Source of the DNA: Pseudomonadota bacterium
GTDB taxonomy: Bacteria > Chloroflexota > UBA6077 > JAJPGT01
Assembly (NCBI GenBank): GCA_021325655.1
Contig: JAJPGT010000047.1
Span: 62,001-126,000 of the forward strand
DNA: 64,000 bases
Reading direction: 5' to 3'
Below, piece by piece: positions 27,971-38,944 of the stretch (positions within the stretch are counted from its first letter, which is position 1; the number at the start of each line of letters is the position of its first letter). The translations under genes were made by a program, and so were the position numbers. A model generated the notes under the pieces. That model was not told where the DNA came from. It was given only the letters and a program-made list of their open reading frames with translations, and ran no database searches.

Positions 27971-29161
27971 TCAGGACGGAGGCGCGGCTAGCTCCTCCAG
28001 GGCGCCGGACTCGACCCGGAAAACGCGGGCCTGGGCCAGAAACTCGGTCGGAAAGGTATCGATGTCGGTGGCAGTGGCCAGGGTCTGGCAGCCGTTGGCC
28101 ACTTTGGCCAGCACCAGCCGCCGCCGGCGGGCGTCGAGCTCGGACAGGACGTCGTCCAGCAGGAGGATCGGTGCCTCCCCGGTCTCGCCCTCCAGGTAGC
28201 GGGTCTCGGCGAGCTTGAGCGCCAGCACCACCAGGCGTTGCTGTCCGCGCGACCCGTACACGCCAACGTCTACCCCGTCGACCGTGAAGGTGAGGTCGTC
28301 GCGATGTGGGCCGGCCAGCGACATGCCAGCCTCGATCTCGCGGGGCTGAAGCTGCGCCAGGCGTGTCCGAAAGCGGGCCTGCAGGTCGGCCTCTACATCC
28401 TCGCCATCGGCGATCGGGTCGCGCGTCGTCGTCTGGTACTGGATAGCGAGGCGCTGGCTGGTGCCGCTTAGCTCCTGGTAGGCGGCGCGCGCGGCCACAT
28501 CGAGCGCCCGGACCATCCGCAGCCGCTGCGCTACCAGGTAGCTGCCGGTGGCCGCCAGCTCGGCGGTCCAGAAGTCCAGCAGCTCCCGTGGCTGGCGATG
28601 CTCACGCACCTGCCGCAGCAGGTGGTTGCGCTGCAGCAGCACGCGCTGGTAGCGCTGGAGTGTCCGCAGGTAGAGTGGGCTGACCTGCGAGCTGGTGATG
28701 TCCAGGTAGCGCCGCCGCCCGGCGGGGGGGCCAGACACCAACGTAACGTCGTCCGGGGAGAAGAGGACGACGTTGACCTGGCCGACGAGCTGCGCCGCCC
28801 GACTCGGCAGCCCATTGACCCGGATCGTCTTGGTCACGTGCGACGCGGGGCCACGACCGTTCTCGCTGCCCTCGGCCGGCTCGAGCCGCAGCAGAATCTC
28901 GATGTGTAGCTCGCCCTCCCGCTGGACCCGGGCCTCCAGGCGGGCAAAGGGGATCGGCTCGCGGAGCTCCGCGTTCGAGATCAGCTCGCGGTCGGAGCCG
29001 GCGCGTGGCGAGCGAGTGGTGGCGAGGTAGTAGATCGCCTCGAGTAGATTGGTCTTGCCCTGGCCGTTCTCGCCCAGGAGCAGTGTCACGCCCGGCCCGG
29101 GCTCGAAGCTCAACCGCTCGTAATTGCGGAAGTGCCACAGACCCAGGTGGGTGAGACGCAT
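27971..29161 (-). CDS. recF: DNA replication/repair protein RecF
   Basis: MRLTHLGLWHFRNYERLSFEPGPGVTLLLGENGQGKTNLLEAIYYLATTRSPR; YGSRGQQRLVVLALKLAE; PILLLDDVLSELDARRR. Confidence 0.93.
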   Translation of the reverse strand: MRLTHLGLWHFRNYERLSFEPGPGVTLLLGENGQGKTNLLEAIYYLATTRSPRAGSDRELISNAELREPIPFARLEARVQREGELHIEILLRLEPAEGSENGRGPASHVTKTIRVNGLPSRAAQLVGQVNVVLFSPDDVTLVSGPPAGRRRYLDITSSQVSPLYLRTLQRYQRVLLQRNHLLRQVREHRQPRELLDFWTAELAATGSYLVAQRLRMVRALDVAARAAYQELSGTSQRLAIQYQTTTRDPIADGEDVEADLQARFRTRLAQLQPREIEAGMSLAGPHRDDLTFTVDGVDVGVYGSRGQQRLVVLALKLAETRYLEGETGEAPILLLDDVLSELDARRRRLVLAKVANGCQTLATATDIDTFPTEFLAQARVFRVESGALEELAAPPS

Positions 29162-29166
29162 GCGCG

Positions 29167-29172
29167 ATTCTA
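29167..29172 (-). promoter_or_regulatory. -10 box TAGAAT, 5 nt upstream of the recF ATG (leaderless candidate)
   Basis: Minus strand TAGAATcgcgcATG. Confidence 0.45.
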
Positions 29173-29312
29173 GCACCGACGACCCCGGCGGCTGGCTGGC
29201 GCGCCTACAATGACCCAGACACAGTGAGCGTCAGCCAGCGGGAGCCGCCCTGGACGCGCCATCCGCTCGCGGCTGATCGCTGGCTACCGCGAGCACAGGA
29301 GGTACGGTACGT

Positions 29313-29636
29313 ATGGCAGGTCGCGAGCCGCGGAGCGAACAGCCCGCCCGCCCGTCGTTTGGCATGTCGCACCCCCCGTTCGGACTCAGCAAAGGGGCCG
29401 GGCATCGCGTCGAGCTGATGTTCGCCTTGCGGAGCGGCGGAACCATCGCTGCTTTTCACGATCTCGGGAGTGAGCTGACCGAGGAGTCGTTCGAGCGGTA
29501 CGTGCGGGAGCTGCGTGACCAGGTGGCCAGCGGCAAAGGCGTGGCGACATTCAGCGACGCCTGGAGCGCCACCGGCGGGCAGAGCTGGGTCAACCTGGCC
29601 GAGGTCATCGCCTTCTCGGCGCGGCCAGTGCGGTAA
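29313..29636 (+). CDS. Hypothetical protein
   Basis: Single ORF between recF and the helicase; GGTIAAFHDLGSELTEESFERYVRELRDQVASGKGVATFSDAWSATGGQSWVNLAEVIAFS. Confidence 0.55.
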   Translation: MAGREPRSEQPARPSFGMSHPPFGLSKGAGHRVELMFALRSGGTIAAFHDLGSELTEESFERYVRELRDQVASGKGVATFSDAWSATGGQSWVNLAEVIAFSARPVR

Positions 29637-29660
29637 CGTCGCTAGAGGCAGTCACCCGAA

Positions 29661-32012
29661 GTGTCCACGGCGGGGTTACAGCCTGATACGAAGCCGGCAA
29701 CGTTCCTGCAGGAGTTCCAGGCCCGGCTCCCATACACGCTCGATCCGTTCCAGGTCGAGGCGATGCAGGCGCTGGAGGCTGGGAAATCCGTGCTGGTGGC
29801 CGCCCCGACGGGCACTGGCAAGACGGTGATCGCCGAGTTCGGGATCGCACTCGCGCATCGCGCCGGCTTGCGCTCGATCTACACCACGCCGATCAAGGCG
29901 TTGTCCAACCAGAAGTTCCGCGACTTCTCGCAGCAGTACAGCGGCGAGGTGGGCCTGCTGACAGGCGACATTGTCGTCAACCCGGGCGGCCGGGTCCTGG
30001 TGATGACCACCGAGGTCCTCCGCAACATGCTGGTGCAGGGAGCGGATATCTCCGACGTGGGCGTGGTGGTCTTCGACGAAGTGCACTACATGGGCGACCC
30101 CGACCGTGGGACCGCGTGGGAGGAATCGATTCTGCTTGCGCCGCGGCGCCTGCCGCTCGTCTGCCTCTCCGCCACGGTGCCCAATCTCGCCGAGATCGCT
30201 GCCTGGCTGCGCGCCAGCCACGGCGAGCTGGAATGCATCTTCCACGCCGAGCGCGCCGTGCCGCTGGAGACGCGTTACTACGTGGATGGCAAGGCGTGGA
30301 CGGTGCTGGATGCGCAGGGGCGGCGGCGGAGGTGGTTCGCCGGCGTCGGCGGCGAGCTCGCCAGCCGCATCCGTGGCGGCGCGCACGGCGAGCCGAACGA
30401 CGAGCGCGAGCCACGGGAGGAGCCGAAGCCGTGGGAGGTGCTCCGCGAGCTGGAGAGCCAGCGGCTCACCCCGGCCATCTACTTCCTGTTCGGCCGGCGC
30501 GCCTGCGAGGAGGCGGCCGAGAGCTGCCTGGTGTTGAAGCCAGTCCCGCACGGCGCGGACCTGGTGCGCGAGGCGCGGGCGCGGCTGGCCGACCTGCCGC
30601 CACAGGACCGGGCGTTGCGCCAGCTCGGATTGCTGTTCCGGCTGCTGCCGCGCGGAGTGGCGGTCCACCACGCCGGGCTGCTCCCGGTGGTGAAGATACT
30701 GGTCGAGGAGTTCTTCGCCTCCGGCCGGCTGCGCGCCGTGTTCGCCACGGACACGCTGGCGCTGGGAATCAACATGCCGGCCCGGACGGTTGTCCTGGGC
30801 GAGATGGTCAAGTTCGACGGCGAGACCCGGCGGCTGCTGACGCCCAACGAGTATCGCCAGATGGTGGGTCGAGCCGGAAGGCGGGGGATCGACGAGAAGG
30901 GCTACGCGGTCATCCTCTACTCCCCCTGGGTCTCGTTCGAGCGGAGCATGGAGGTCGCCACCGGCGAGCTGCTGCCGCTGGTCAGCGCCTTCAACCCCGA
31001 CTACTCGACCGCCCTCAACCTCTGGCGCACTCCCAAGGACCAGGACCAGCTTGCCGATCTGTATGCCCGCAGCCTGCGCCGCTTCCAGCACGATCGCCGG
31101 CTGGAAGAGATCACGGAGCGCTGGGAGGCCTTGCAGGACCGCTTCGAGGCACTCAAAGCGCGCTCCCCGGACGATCCTGCCACCTGGCGCGCGGCGCGTG
31201 AGCTGAACCAGGCCGAGCGCGAGCTCCGCCTGGCGCGCAAGGAGGCGGCGCGGGAGGCCCGCGCCACCGTCACCGGGCTGGCCCGGGTGCTGGAGCTGTT
31301 CGGCTACGTGAGCAACGGTCGGCCGACCTGGAAGGCGGACTACCTGCGGGCGATCTTCGACACCAACGCGCTTACGCTGGCCGAGCTGGTCACGGGCCGG
31401 TATCTCGAAGCGCTCGAGCCCGATGAGATCGCCGAGCTCTGCTCCTGGTTCGCCTTCTCCCGCGACGTGCCTGTTCGCTCCCTGCCGATCACCCGGCGAC
31501 TACAGTGGGTGCGGCAGGAGCTGGACGCGCTCCACGGCGCGGTGCTGGCCGAGGAGCGGCTGGCGGGAGTGGAGCAGTCGCGGGTGCTGAACGACGACTT
31601 CCGGGGCGCGGCGCTCGCCTGGGCCCAGGGGCAGCCGCTCGGCGCCATCGCCGGCCGGGCACGCATCGCCGAGGGCGACCTGGTCAGTACCCTGCAGAAG
31701 ACACTCGACGTGCTCGGTCAGCTCAAGGACAGTGTCCGCCAGGCCCGCCGGCCAGCCGGTGAGGCCGCGGCGCGCCGCCCGAACGCGCAGGTGCTGCTCG
31801 CCCTGTTCGACGAGGCGGACCGCCTGCTCCGCCGGGGTGTGGTGGAAGCCTCGTACCAGTGGGCGCTGCGCGGCCCGCCCGAGCCGGATGCAGCGCAGAC
31901 GGCGGAGCTGGGCTTCTGGCCGAGCGAGCAGCCCGAGGAGGAGCGCCGACCGCGGCGGCCGTTCCGCCGGGCTCGAACGCCGGTCCGCCGGCCAGGGCGC
32001 CGCCAACCATAA
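29661..32012 (+). CDS. Ski2/Mtr4-like DEAD/DEAH-box RNA helicase
   Basis: VLVAAPTGTGKTVIAEFGIAL; YTTPIKALSNQKFRDF; VVFDEVHYMGDPDRGTAWEES; FATDTLALGINMPARTVVLGE; YRQMVGRAGRRGIDEKGYAVIL. Confidence 0.92.
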   Translation: MSTAGLQPDTKPATFLQEFQARLPYTLDPFQVEAMQALEAGKSVLVAAPTGTGKTVIAEFGIALAHRAGLRSIYTTPIKALSNQKFRDFSQQYSGEVGLLTGDIVVNPGGRVLVMTTEVLRNMLVQGADISDVGVVVFDEVHYMGDPDRGTAWEESILLAPRRLPLVCLSATVPNLAEIAAWLRASHGELECIFHAERAVPLETRYYVDGKAWTVLDAQGRRRRWFAGVGGELASRIRGGAHGEPNDEREPREEPKPWEVLRELESQRLTPAIYFLFGRRACEEAAESCLVLKPVPHGADLVREARARLADLPPQDRALRQLGLLFRLLPRGVAVHHAGLLPVVKILVEEFFASGRLRAVFATDTLALGINMPARTVVLGEMVKFDGETRRLLTPNEYRQMVGRAGRRGIDEKGYAVILYSPWVSFERSMEVATGELLPLVSAFNPDYSTALNLWRTPKDQDQLADLYARSLRRFQHDRRLEEITERWEALQDRFEALKARSPDDPATWRAARELNQAERELRLARKEAAREARATVTGLARVLELFGYVSNGRPTWKADYLRAIFDTNALTLAELVTGRYLEALEPDEIAELCSWFAFSRDVPVRSLPITRRLQWVRQELDALHGAVLAEERLAGVEQSRVLNDDFRGAALAWAQGQPLGAIAGRARIAEGDLVSTLQKTLDVLGQLKDSVRQARRPAGEAAARRPNAQVLLALFDEADRLLRRGVVEASYQWALRGPPEPDAAQTAELGFWPSEQPEEERRPRRPFRRARTPVRRPGRRQP

Positions 32013-32055
32013 GCCGCGGCGCTGGCTGACCACCTGGACCAAGCAGAGCATGCAG

Positions 32056-32086
32056 CAGGGGAGCGGCCTTTCGGCCCGCTCCCCTG
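32056..32086. terminator. Bidirectional hairpin terminator between convergent genes
   Basis: CAGGGGAGCGG (32056-32066) / CCGCTCCCCTG (32076-32086). Confidence 0.6.
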
Positions 32087-32116
32087 TCTCCGTGAGAAGG
32101 CTGCGCGAGAGACGAG

Positions 32117-32314
32117 CTAGTTCTGCAGGAAGCTCCGGTCGATCTCGTGGTCGACGTAGACCGAGCCACCGCAGCGAGGGCAGCGCACACGCGAGAGCGT
32201 CTCCGCCGGCCGGACGCCCGGCGCCAGCCGGACCACGCGGTCGATTACGTGGCCACAGACCGACCCACACAGAAAGCACTTGAGCGCCGCCGCTTCCCTG
32301 CTGAGCACCGCCAT
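32117..32314 (-). CDS. Small zinc-ribbon protein
   Basis: MAVLSREAAALKCFLCGSVCGHVIDRVVRLAPGVRPAETLSRVRCPRCGGSVYVDHEIDRSFLQN: paired CxxC motifs. Confidence 0.65.
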   Translation of the reverse strand: MAVLSREAAALKCFLCGSVCGHVIDRVVRLAPGVRPAETLSRVRCPRCGGSVYVDHEIDRSFLQN

Positions 32315-32588
32315 CCGAGTCTTCTCCCCTGTTGTTTCCCGAGTCTGTCGCAGAGCTCCACCCTGGACACCGACTCGACCCCTGGACGAGGTACGCTGGT
32401 GTCCAGGCTGCGCGAATACTACCAAACTTTTCTGAAAAGGCAAGGGCTCGGGGCAGCGCCGGGACGACTGGCCAGGGGAGTCGGGCCGAAGGTCCCGGCC
32501 CGGGGCGTTGCGAACAGAAAGGGGACGGCCCGGATGCTGCGGTCAGGGAGATACCGCGCGCCGGGACGCCGTTCGCCCCGGCGCGCGG

Positions 32589-32858
32589 TCAGGAGGAAGG
32601 GCTTGAAGGGTCCGCGCCCGCCTCGGACGACGTCTCCGGCCTGGGGCTGGGAGAGGGCGCGTCTGTGCCAGCAGCCGCGGGCTCGGAGGAGGTCGGCATG
32701 AGTACGCCCCGCTTTCGGGCGCGCTCCCGCACGATAGCGCGCGCTGAGCGTGGGTTGCAGATGATGGTGATGGGCTGCCGGTACAGCTCATGGTCCGGCG
32801 GCAGCTCCGGGCACTGGGTCACGTCGTAGGGCGGCTCCGTACTCCGAGGCAGTGGCAA
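32589..32858 (-). CDS. Hypothetical protein (TTG start with SD)
   Basis: GGTGGAGG SD before TTG at 32858; LPRSTEPPYDVTQCPELPPDHELYRQPITIICNPRSARAIVRERARKRG. Confidence 0.45.
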   Translation of the reverse strand: MPLPRSTEPPYDVTQCPELPPDHELYRQPITIICNPRSARAIVRERARKRGVLMPTSSEPAAAGTDAPSPSPRPETSSEAGADPSSPSS

Positions 32859-33045
32859 GCTCAGTCCTCCACCTGACCAGTTGGTTGCGCGCACTCGGCG
32901 CATCCGCGCGATGCAGCACGTCGCTGATGTGGGCGGCATACGCCCACCAGGTTGGGTCGTGCTGGCGGCCGCCGTCTGCCGCCCCAGTGTACCGCCCCGG
33001 TTCACGGAGAGCAACCGCTGTCCGCCATTGCTGACGTCGAAGCCC

Positions 33046-33633
33046 TCACGGACCTACCCCTTCGAGCAGGAGGTTCCCCGTGCTCGCGTCGAAGACCTGG
33101 TACCCAACCGTGCCAGTGCGGATGGCTCCCGCGGGTCCGGCAACTCTGAAGCTGCCCTGAGAGGTGACCAGGCAGAGAAGTGCGCCAGGGGGCTGCCCCG
33201 TGGAGACGTTGAGGCGGGCGCTCACCTCGCTACTTGTCAGGAACTCGGCACTGGTGACGACCGGCGGAGGCTTCGAGGGGTCACGATCTGGATGAGGATA
33301 GGCCGTGACGAACGCAAGGACGTCGGCAGTCGTAAAGGCCGGGATGCTGCCGGGCAGGGTGGGCTTAATGGCAGGGATGCCTTGAGGAGGCGTCGGGACG
33401 CGAGTGGAGCTAGTCGCTGGTGTGCCCGGAATCGTTGGGGTGCCGGGAGCCGCCGGGACTGAGCGCCGCTGCCCGTCGGGCTGCTTCCGCGACACAACGG
33501 CCGTCGGCCTGGCAGCCGTCTCGGTGACTGCTTCGGGTTTCGCTGCCGAAGAATCCCGCTGCGCCCCCACCACGGTGATGGTAATAGCAAGGAGCACGAG
33601 GAGAGCAGAGACGTAGAGATATGTCCGATGCAT
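33046..33633 (-). CDS. Hypothetical secreted/anchored protein with Pro/Thr-rich linker
   Basis: N-terminal hydrophobic segment MHRTYLYVSALLVLLAITITVVG, Pro/Thr-rich linker, C-terminal domain TSAEFLTSSEVSARLNVSTGQPPGALLCLVTSQGSFRVAGPAG. Confidence 0.65.
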   Translation of the reverse strand: MHRTYLYVSALLVLLAITITVVGAQRDSSAAKPEAVTETAARPTAVVSRKQPDGQRRSVPAAPGTPTIPGTPATSSTRVPTPPQGIPAIKPTLPGSIPAFTTADVLAFVTAYPHPDRDPSKPPPVVTSAEFLTSSEVSARLNVSTGQPPGALLCLVTSQGSFRVAGPAGAIRTGTVGYQVFDASTGNLLLEGVGP

Positions 33634-33675
33634 GGCAGGGTTCTCCTTGGGAGGTGTTTATGGACACGGAAAGCG

Positions 33676-34452
33676 CTAGCAGGGGCATTGAGCCTTCCAT
33701 TTCCCTCCTGTTGATGATGCCGATGGTCGAACTTGCCAAGAGGCGGATATGGGATAATCAGACTCGTCGGAGTCTCCGTCTCGTGTTTGATAAAAGTATC
33801 CCTGACCAAAGAGGAAGTACCGATTCTCTATCCAGTAAGCGAGTGGGGAAGATCCTCCGCTTGACGCAAATAGCTCTTCTCCAATATCAATCCTATTTGG
33901 CTACATCGTGTTGTTCATTGAGTCGTCAGTGACATAAACACCGGGAGACTCAAGTAGTACTGTGAATGATGTACTACTTGATCTTGTGATAGAGATGTGA
34001 GCGTACGCGCCGAAATCCTCCGCCGGGACATCACCGCCAAGATGACGCATGAAGCTGTAACCTGGCTTCTGTTCCGCCCAGAAATAAAATGGGTTTGGTG
34101 AAAAGTACCTCCTTGCCTCCTCTCCGGCCTCCACCCAGTAATAGTTTGTTCCAGTAAATTCTACTAACCAAAGCTCGTTGGTGATGAACGCGGCCTGCGG
34201 GGTGTCTGGGCTAGTCATGTTGACGATGTAGATGCCGGTGTCGGCTCCATCTGTGCCACCTTTCCAAGCGTGGACTCCATAGCAGTGTTGCACGTCGCAC
34301 GGATAGGCCAGAGCTAGTTCTCGGCTTGCTAACAAAATCTTCGGCAGAAGAATAGCTATGAAAAGGCTGAGTCTAGCGCGCTGCTTATTCGTCTGAATTG
34401 AGGTGGATGCTGTGTACTCAGGGGAGGAGCAGCCGGCCACTACCGAGCGCAC
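33676..34452 (-). pseudogene. Secreted hypothetical protein gene interrupted by an in-frame TAG at 33901-33903
   Basis: Upstream part ...ISITRSSSTSFTVLLESPGVYVTDDSMNNTM*; the same frame continues PNRIDIGEELFASSGGSSPLAYWIENRYFLFGQGYFYQTRDGDSDESDYPISASWQVRPSASSTGGKWKAQCPC* to 33676. Confidence 0.65.
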
Positions 34453-34684
34453 ACAATATTGCAGAAAAGGTCAAGGCTTGTCAATAGCCAGGAGTGCCTC
34501 ACACGGATGTGCCTGTGAGTGGCTTGGTCAGGCGAGGCACCTGAATCTCACGATACTATCGCGTCGGGACCAGGGGCTCTCGCCCCCATCGGGCGGCCAC
34601 GCCGCTCTGGCAGCGATCTGGAGGCCAGGAAACACTTGTGGGGGGCGGACCGCTGGGGTATGCTGCGCCGCGAGGGGAATCGCC

Positions 34685-35455
34685 ATGATCGTCACCGTGG
34701 TCGTGCTCCTGGTCATTATCCTGTTCCTGGTGTCGTCCTCCGTACGGCTGGTGCAGGAGTACGAGCGCGGGGTCATCTTCCGCCTTGGCCGACTGGTTGG
34801 CGCGCGCGGACCGGGCGTGTTCTTCCTGATCCCGCTGGTCGAGACGATGACGAAGGTGGATCTCCGCATCGTCACGCTGGACGTCCCGGCCCAGGAGACG
34901 ATCACCCGGGACAACGTGCAGCTCAAGGTGGACGCGGTGGTCTACTTCCGCGTGATCGACCCGGAGTCGGCGGTGACCAAGGTGCTGGACTACCGCCGGG
35001 CGACATCGCTGATGGCGCAGACGACGCTGCGGAGCGTGCTCGGGCAGTCGGACCTGGACGAGCTGCTGTCGCGGCGGGAGGAGATCAACGCCCGCCTACA
35101 GGCGATTCTGGACGAGCAGACGCATCCGTGGGGCGTGAAGGTGAGCATCGTGGAGCTGCGCGACGTCCAGCTCCCGGACACGATGCGGCGGGCGATGGCG
35201 CGGCAGGCGGAGGCGGAGCGCGAGAAGCGGGCGAAGATTATTCACGCCGAGGGCGAGCTGGCCGCGTCGAACCGCCTGGCGGAGGCGGCGTCGATCATCG
35301 GAAGCGAGCCGGCCGGGCTGCAGTTGCGCTTCTTGCAGACGCTGACGGAGATCGCTACGGAGAAGAGCCAGACCGTGGTGATCCCGCTCCCGCTCGACCT
35401 GGTGGGCCGGCTCCTGGCTGAGACGCGCGCGCCGGAGCGGGTGGCGCCGACGTGA
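34685..35455 (+). CDS. SPFH/band-7 slipin (stomatin-like) protein
   Basis: [90 protein letters not shown]. Confidence 0.9.
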   Translation: MIVTVVVLLVIILFLVSSSVRLVQEYERGVIFRLGRLVGARGPGVFFLIPLVETMTKVDLRIVTLDVPAQETITRDNVQLKVDAVVYFRVIDPESAVTKVLDYRRATSLMAQTTLRSVLGQSDLDELLSRREEINARLQAILDEQTHPWGVKVSIVELRDVQLPDTMRRAMARQAEAEREKRAKIIHAEGELAASNRLAEAASIIGSEPAGLQLRFLQTLTEIATEKSQTVVIPLPLDLVGRLLAETRAPERVAPT

Positions 35456-35754
35456 GGCTGACCCCGCGCGAGGAGGACCGGCTGCTGCTGTTCGCCGCGG
35501 CCGAGCTGGCGCGCAAGCGCCGGGCCCGCGGTGTCTTGTTGAACCACCCGGAGGCTGTAGCGCTGATCTGCGACGAGCTGCTCGAGGCGGCGCGGGATGG
35601 CGCTTCGTACGACGAGGTGGTGGCGCTCGGGACCCGGATTCTGAGCCGAGCCGAGGTGATGGACGGGGTGCCGGAGATGCTCCCGCTGCTGCAGGTGGAA
35701 GCCGTCTTCGCGGACGGCACCAAGCTGCTCACGATCCACCGGCCGATCCGATGA
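35452..35754 (+). CDS. ureA: Urease subunit gamma
   Basis: [50 protein letters not shown]...[33 protein letters not shown] start overlaps the SPFH stop. Confidence 0.9.
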   Translation: MRLTPREEDRLLLFAAAELARKRRARGVLLNHPEAVALICDELLEAARDGASYDEVVALGTRILSRAEVMDGVPEMLPLLQVEAVFADGTKLLTIHRPIR

Positions 35755-36149
35755 CCGAGCCGCCGGGCGCGCTCCGTCTGGCCCACCGGCCGATCCGCGT
35801 CAACCAGGGGCGGCGGACGGCGACGCTGGCGGTGCGCAACAGCTCCCGCTGGTCGATCCAGGTCTCATCCCATTACCACTTCTTCGAGGTCAACCGGCGC
35901 CTGGTGTTCGACCGCGCCCGGGCGTTCGGGATGCGGCTCGACGTCCCGGCTGGCGCCGGGGTACGCTGGGCGCCCGGGGAGACGAAAGAGGTGCGGCTGG
36001 TGGAGTTCGGCGGCCGGCGCGAGCTGTGGGGCTTCGCCGGCCTGACCAATGGCCCGGCCACGCCAGCGCGGCTGCCGGAGGCGCTGCGCCGCGCTGCCGA
36101 GCAGGGCTTTCTCGCCACCACGGACCTGCCCGAGCACGCGACGGACTGA
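35751..36149 (+). CDS. ureB: Urease subunit beta
   Basis: [73 protein letters not shown]. Confidence 0.9.
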   Translation: MTEPPGALRLAHRPIRVNQGRRTATLAVRNSSRWSIQVSSHYHFFEVNRRLVFDRARAFGMRLDVPAGAGVRWAPGETKEVRLVEFGGRRELWGFAGLTNGPATPARLPEALRRAAEQGFLATTDLPEHATD

Positions 36150-37856
<1,707 letters not shown>

Positions 37857-37939
37857 GCCAGGTGTGGAATATCCCGGGCTTCAGCCGGGTTGAGCTATGC
37901 GGAAGATCCGCGCTGTAGGCGCGGACCTTGGGAGGAGAG

Positions 37940-38266
37940 ATGGCGAAGCCAATTCACGCCACGGAGCAGGATTTCCGGAGCCAGGTGGAAAGCTCCCCGG
38001 TGCCGGTCCTAGTCGACTTCTGGGCGGAGTGGTGCGGCCCGTGCCGCATGATTGCGCCGGTGCTCGAGCAGATCGGCGAGGAGCAGGGTGAGAAGGTCAA
38101 GATCCTCAAGGTGAACGTCGACGAGCACCCTGGCCCGGCGTCCGAGTACGGCGTCTTCAGCATTCCGACCTTGATCCTGTTCAAGAACGGCCAGCCGGCC
38201 GAGCGTCTGGTGGGCTACATGCCCAAGCAGGCCCTGATGTCTCGGCTGAGCAAGCATCTGAGCTAG
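37940..38266 (+). CDS. trxA: Thioredoxin
   Basis: [62 protein letters not shown]. Confidence 0.95.
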   Translation: MAKPIHATEQDFRSQVESSPVPVLVDFWAEWCGPCRMIAPVLEQIGEEQGEKVKILKVNVDEHPGPASEYGVFSIPTLILFKNGQPAERLVGYMPKQALMSRLSKHLS

Positions 38267-38290
38267 CGGCTGGCCGCGCCTGCCCGGCCG

Positions 38291-38309
38291 CGCGAGGCTG
38301 CTCCTCGCG
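38291..38309. terminator. Hairpin downstream of thioredoxin
   Basis: CGCGAGG/CCTCGCG with 5-nt loop, nested in an outer GCGCCTG...CAGGCGC pairing. Confidence 0.4.
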
Positions 38310-38332
38310 GGCTGGGACAGCAGGCGCAGCGT

Positions 38333-38944
38333 TCAGGATTCCTCGGCCCCTTCGAACAGCCCCTGGTAGAAGCGGCGGACATAGGGCGGTAGGAGCCGCA
38401 TGTTGCCCATCACGCCGCTCGCCAGGCCGGCGAACATCTCCCAGTCGTTGCCCTCTACCAGCATCCCGCGCCAGAAGCCGGTGGGGCTATTCGGGTCTGG
38501 CTGGCTGGGGATGCCATGCACATAGTGGCCGGCCAGCGTGGCGGCACGGGCGTAGCGTGGGCTCCGCTCCTCGGAGAGGCGCACGACCGCGTCCAGGAAG
38601 GCAGCGGCGACGCCGGGCTGCTCCCGGCGCGTGTGCCAGAAGGCGTGGGCCAGCTCGTGCAGCGCCGCCTCGTCCTGGCAGCCGCGCACGGTGACCAGGC
38701 CCCGGTCCCCCCACCAGAACCCGCCGCCCCATTCCCGCGAGAGGTCGCCCACCTCCAGCCGCAGCGCCCGGAACTCGTGGCACGCCTCGGCGGTAAAGGG
38801 GTAGCGGGTGAACAGCGCTTCGAACCAGGCTCGCGCCCGCTCGGGCGGCTCCATCTCCTCGAAGCCAAAGCCCTGTCGCATCTCCTCGCTCGCCGGCACC
38901 TTGTCCCGCCGCGTCATCCACTCACCCCCGTGGCCTGGAACCAT
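38333..38944 (-). CDS. Putative metallopeptidase-like hypothetical protein (HELAH motif)
   Basis: DEAALHELAHAFWHTRREQPGVAAAFLDAVVRLSEERSPRYARAATLAGHYVHGIPSQPDPNSPTGFWRGMLVEGNDWEMFAGLASG. Confidence 0.6.
   Translation of the reverse strand: MVPGHGGEWMTRRDKVPASEEMRQGFGFEEMEPPERARAWFEALFTRYPFTAEACHEFRALRLEVGDLSREWGGGFWWGDRGLVTVRGCQDEAALHELAHAFWHTRREQPGVAAAFLDAVVRLSEERSPRYARAATLAGHYVHGIPSQPDPNSPTGFWRGMLVEGNDWEMFAGLASGVMGNMRLLPPYVRRFYQGLFEGAEES

Noticed and set aside
33237-33809. 190-aa minus ORF overlapping the secreted-protein pair
   Set aside because: Different frame from both the post-amber extension and the 33046..33633 gene; those frames have better coding character.
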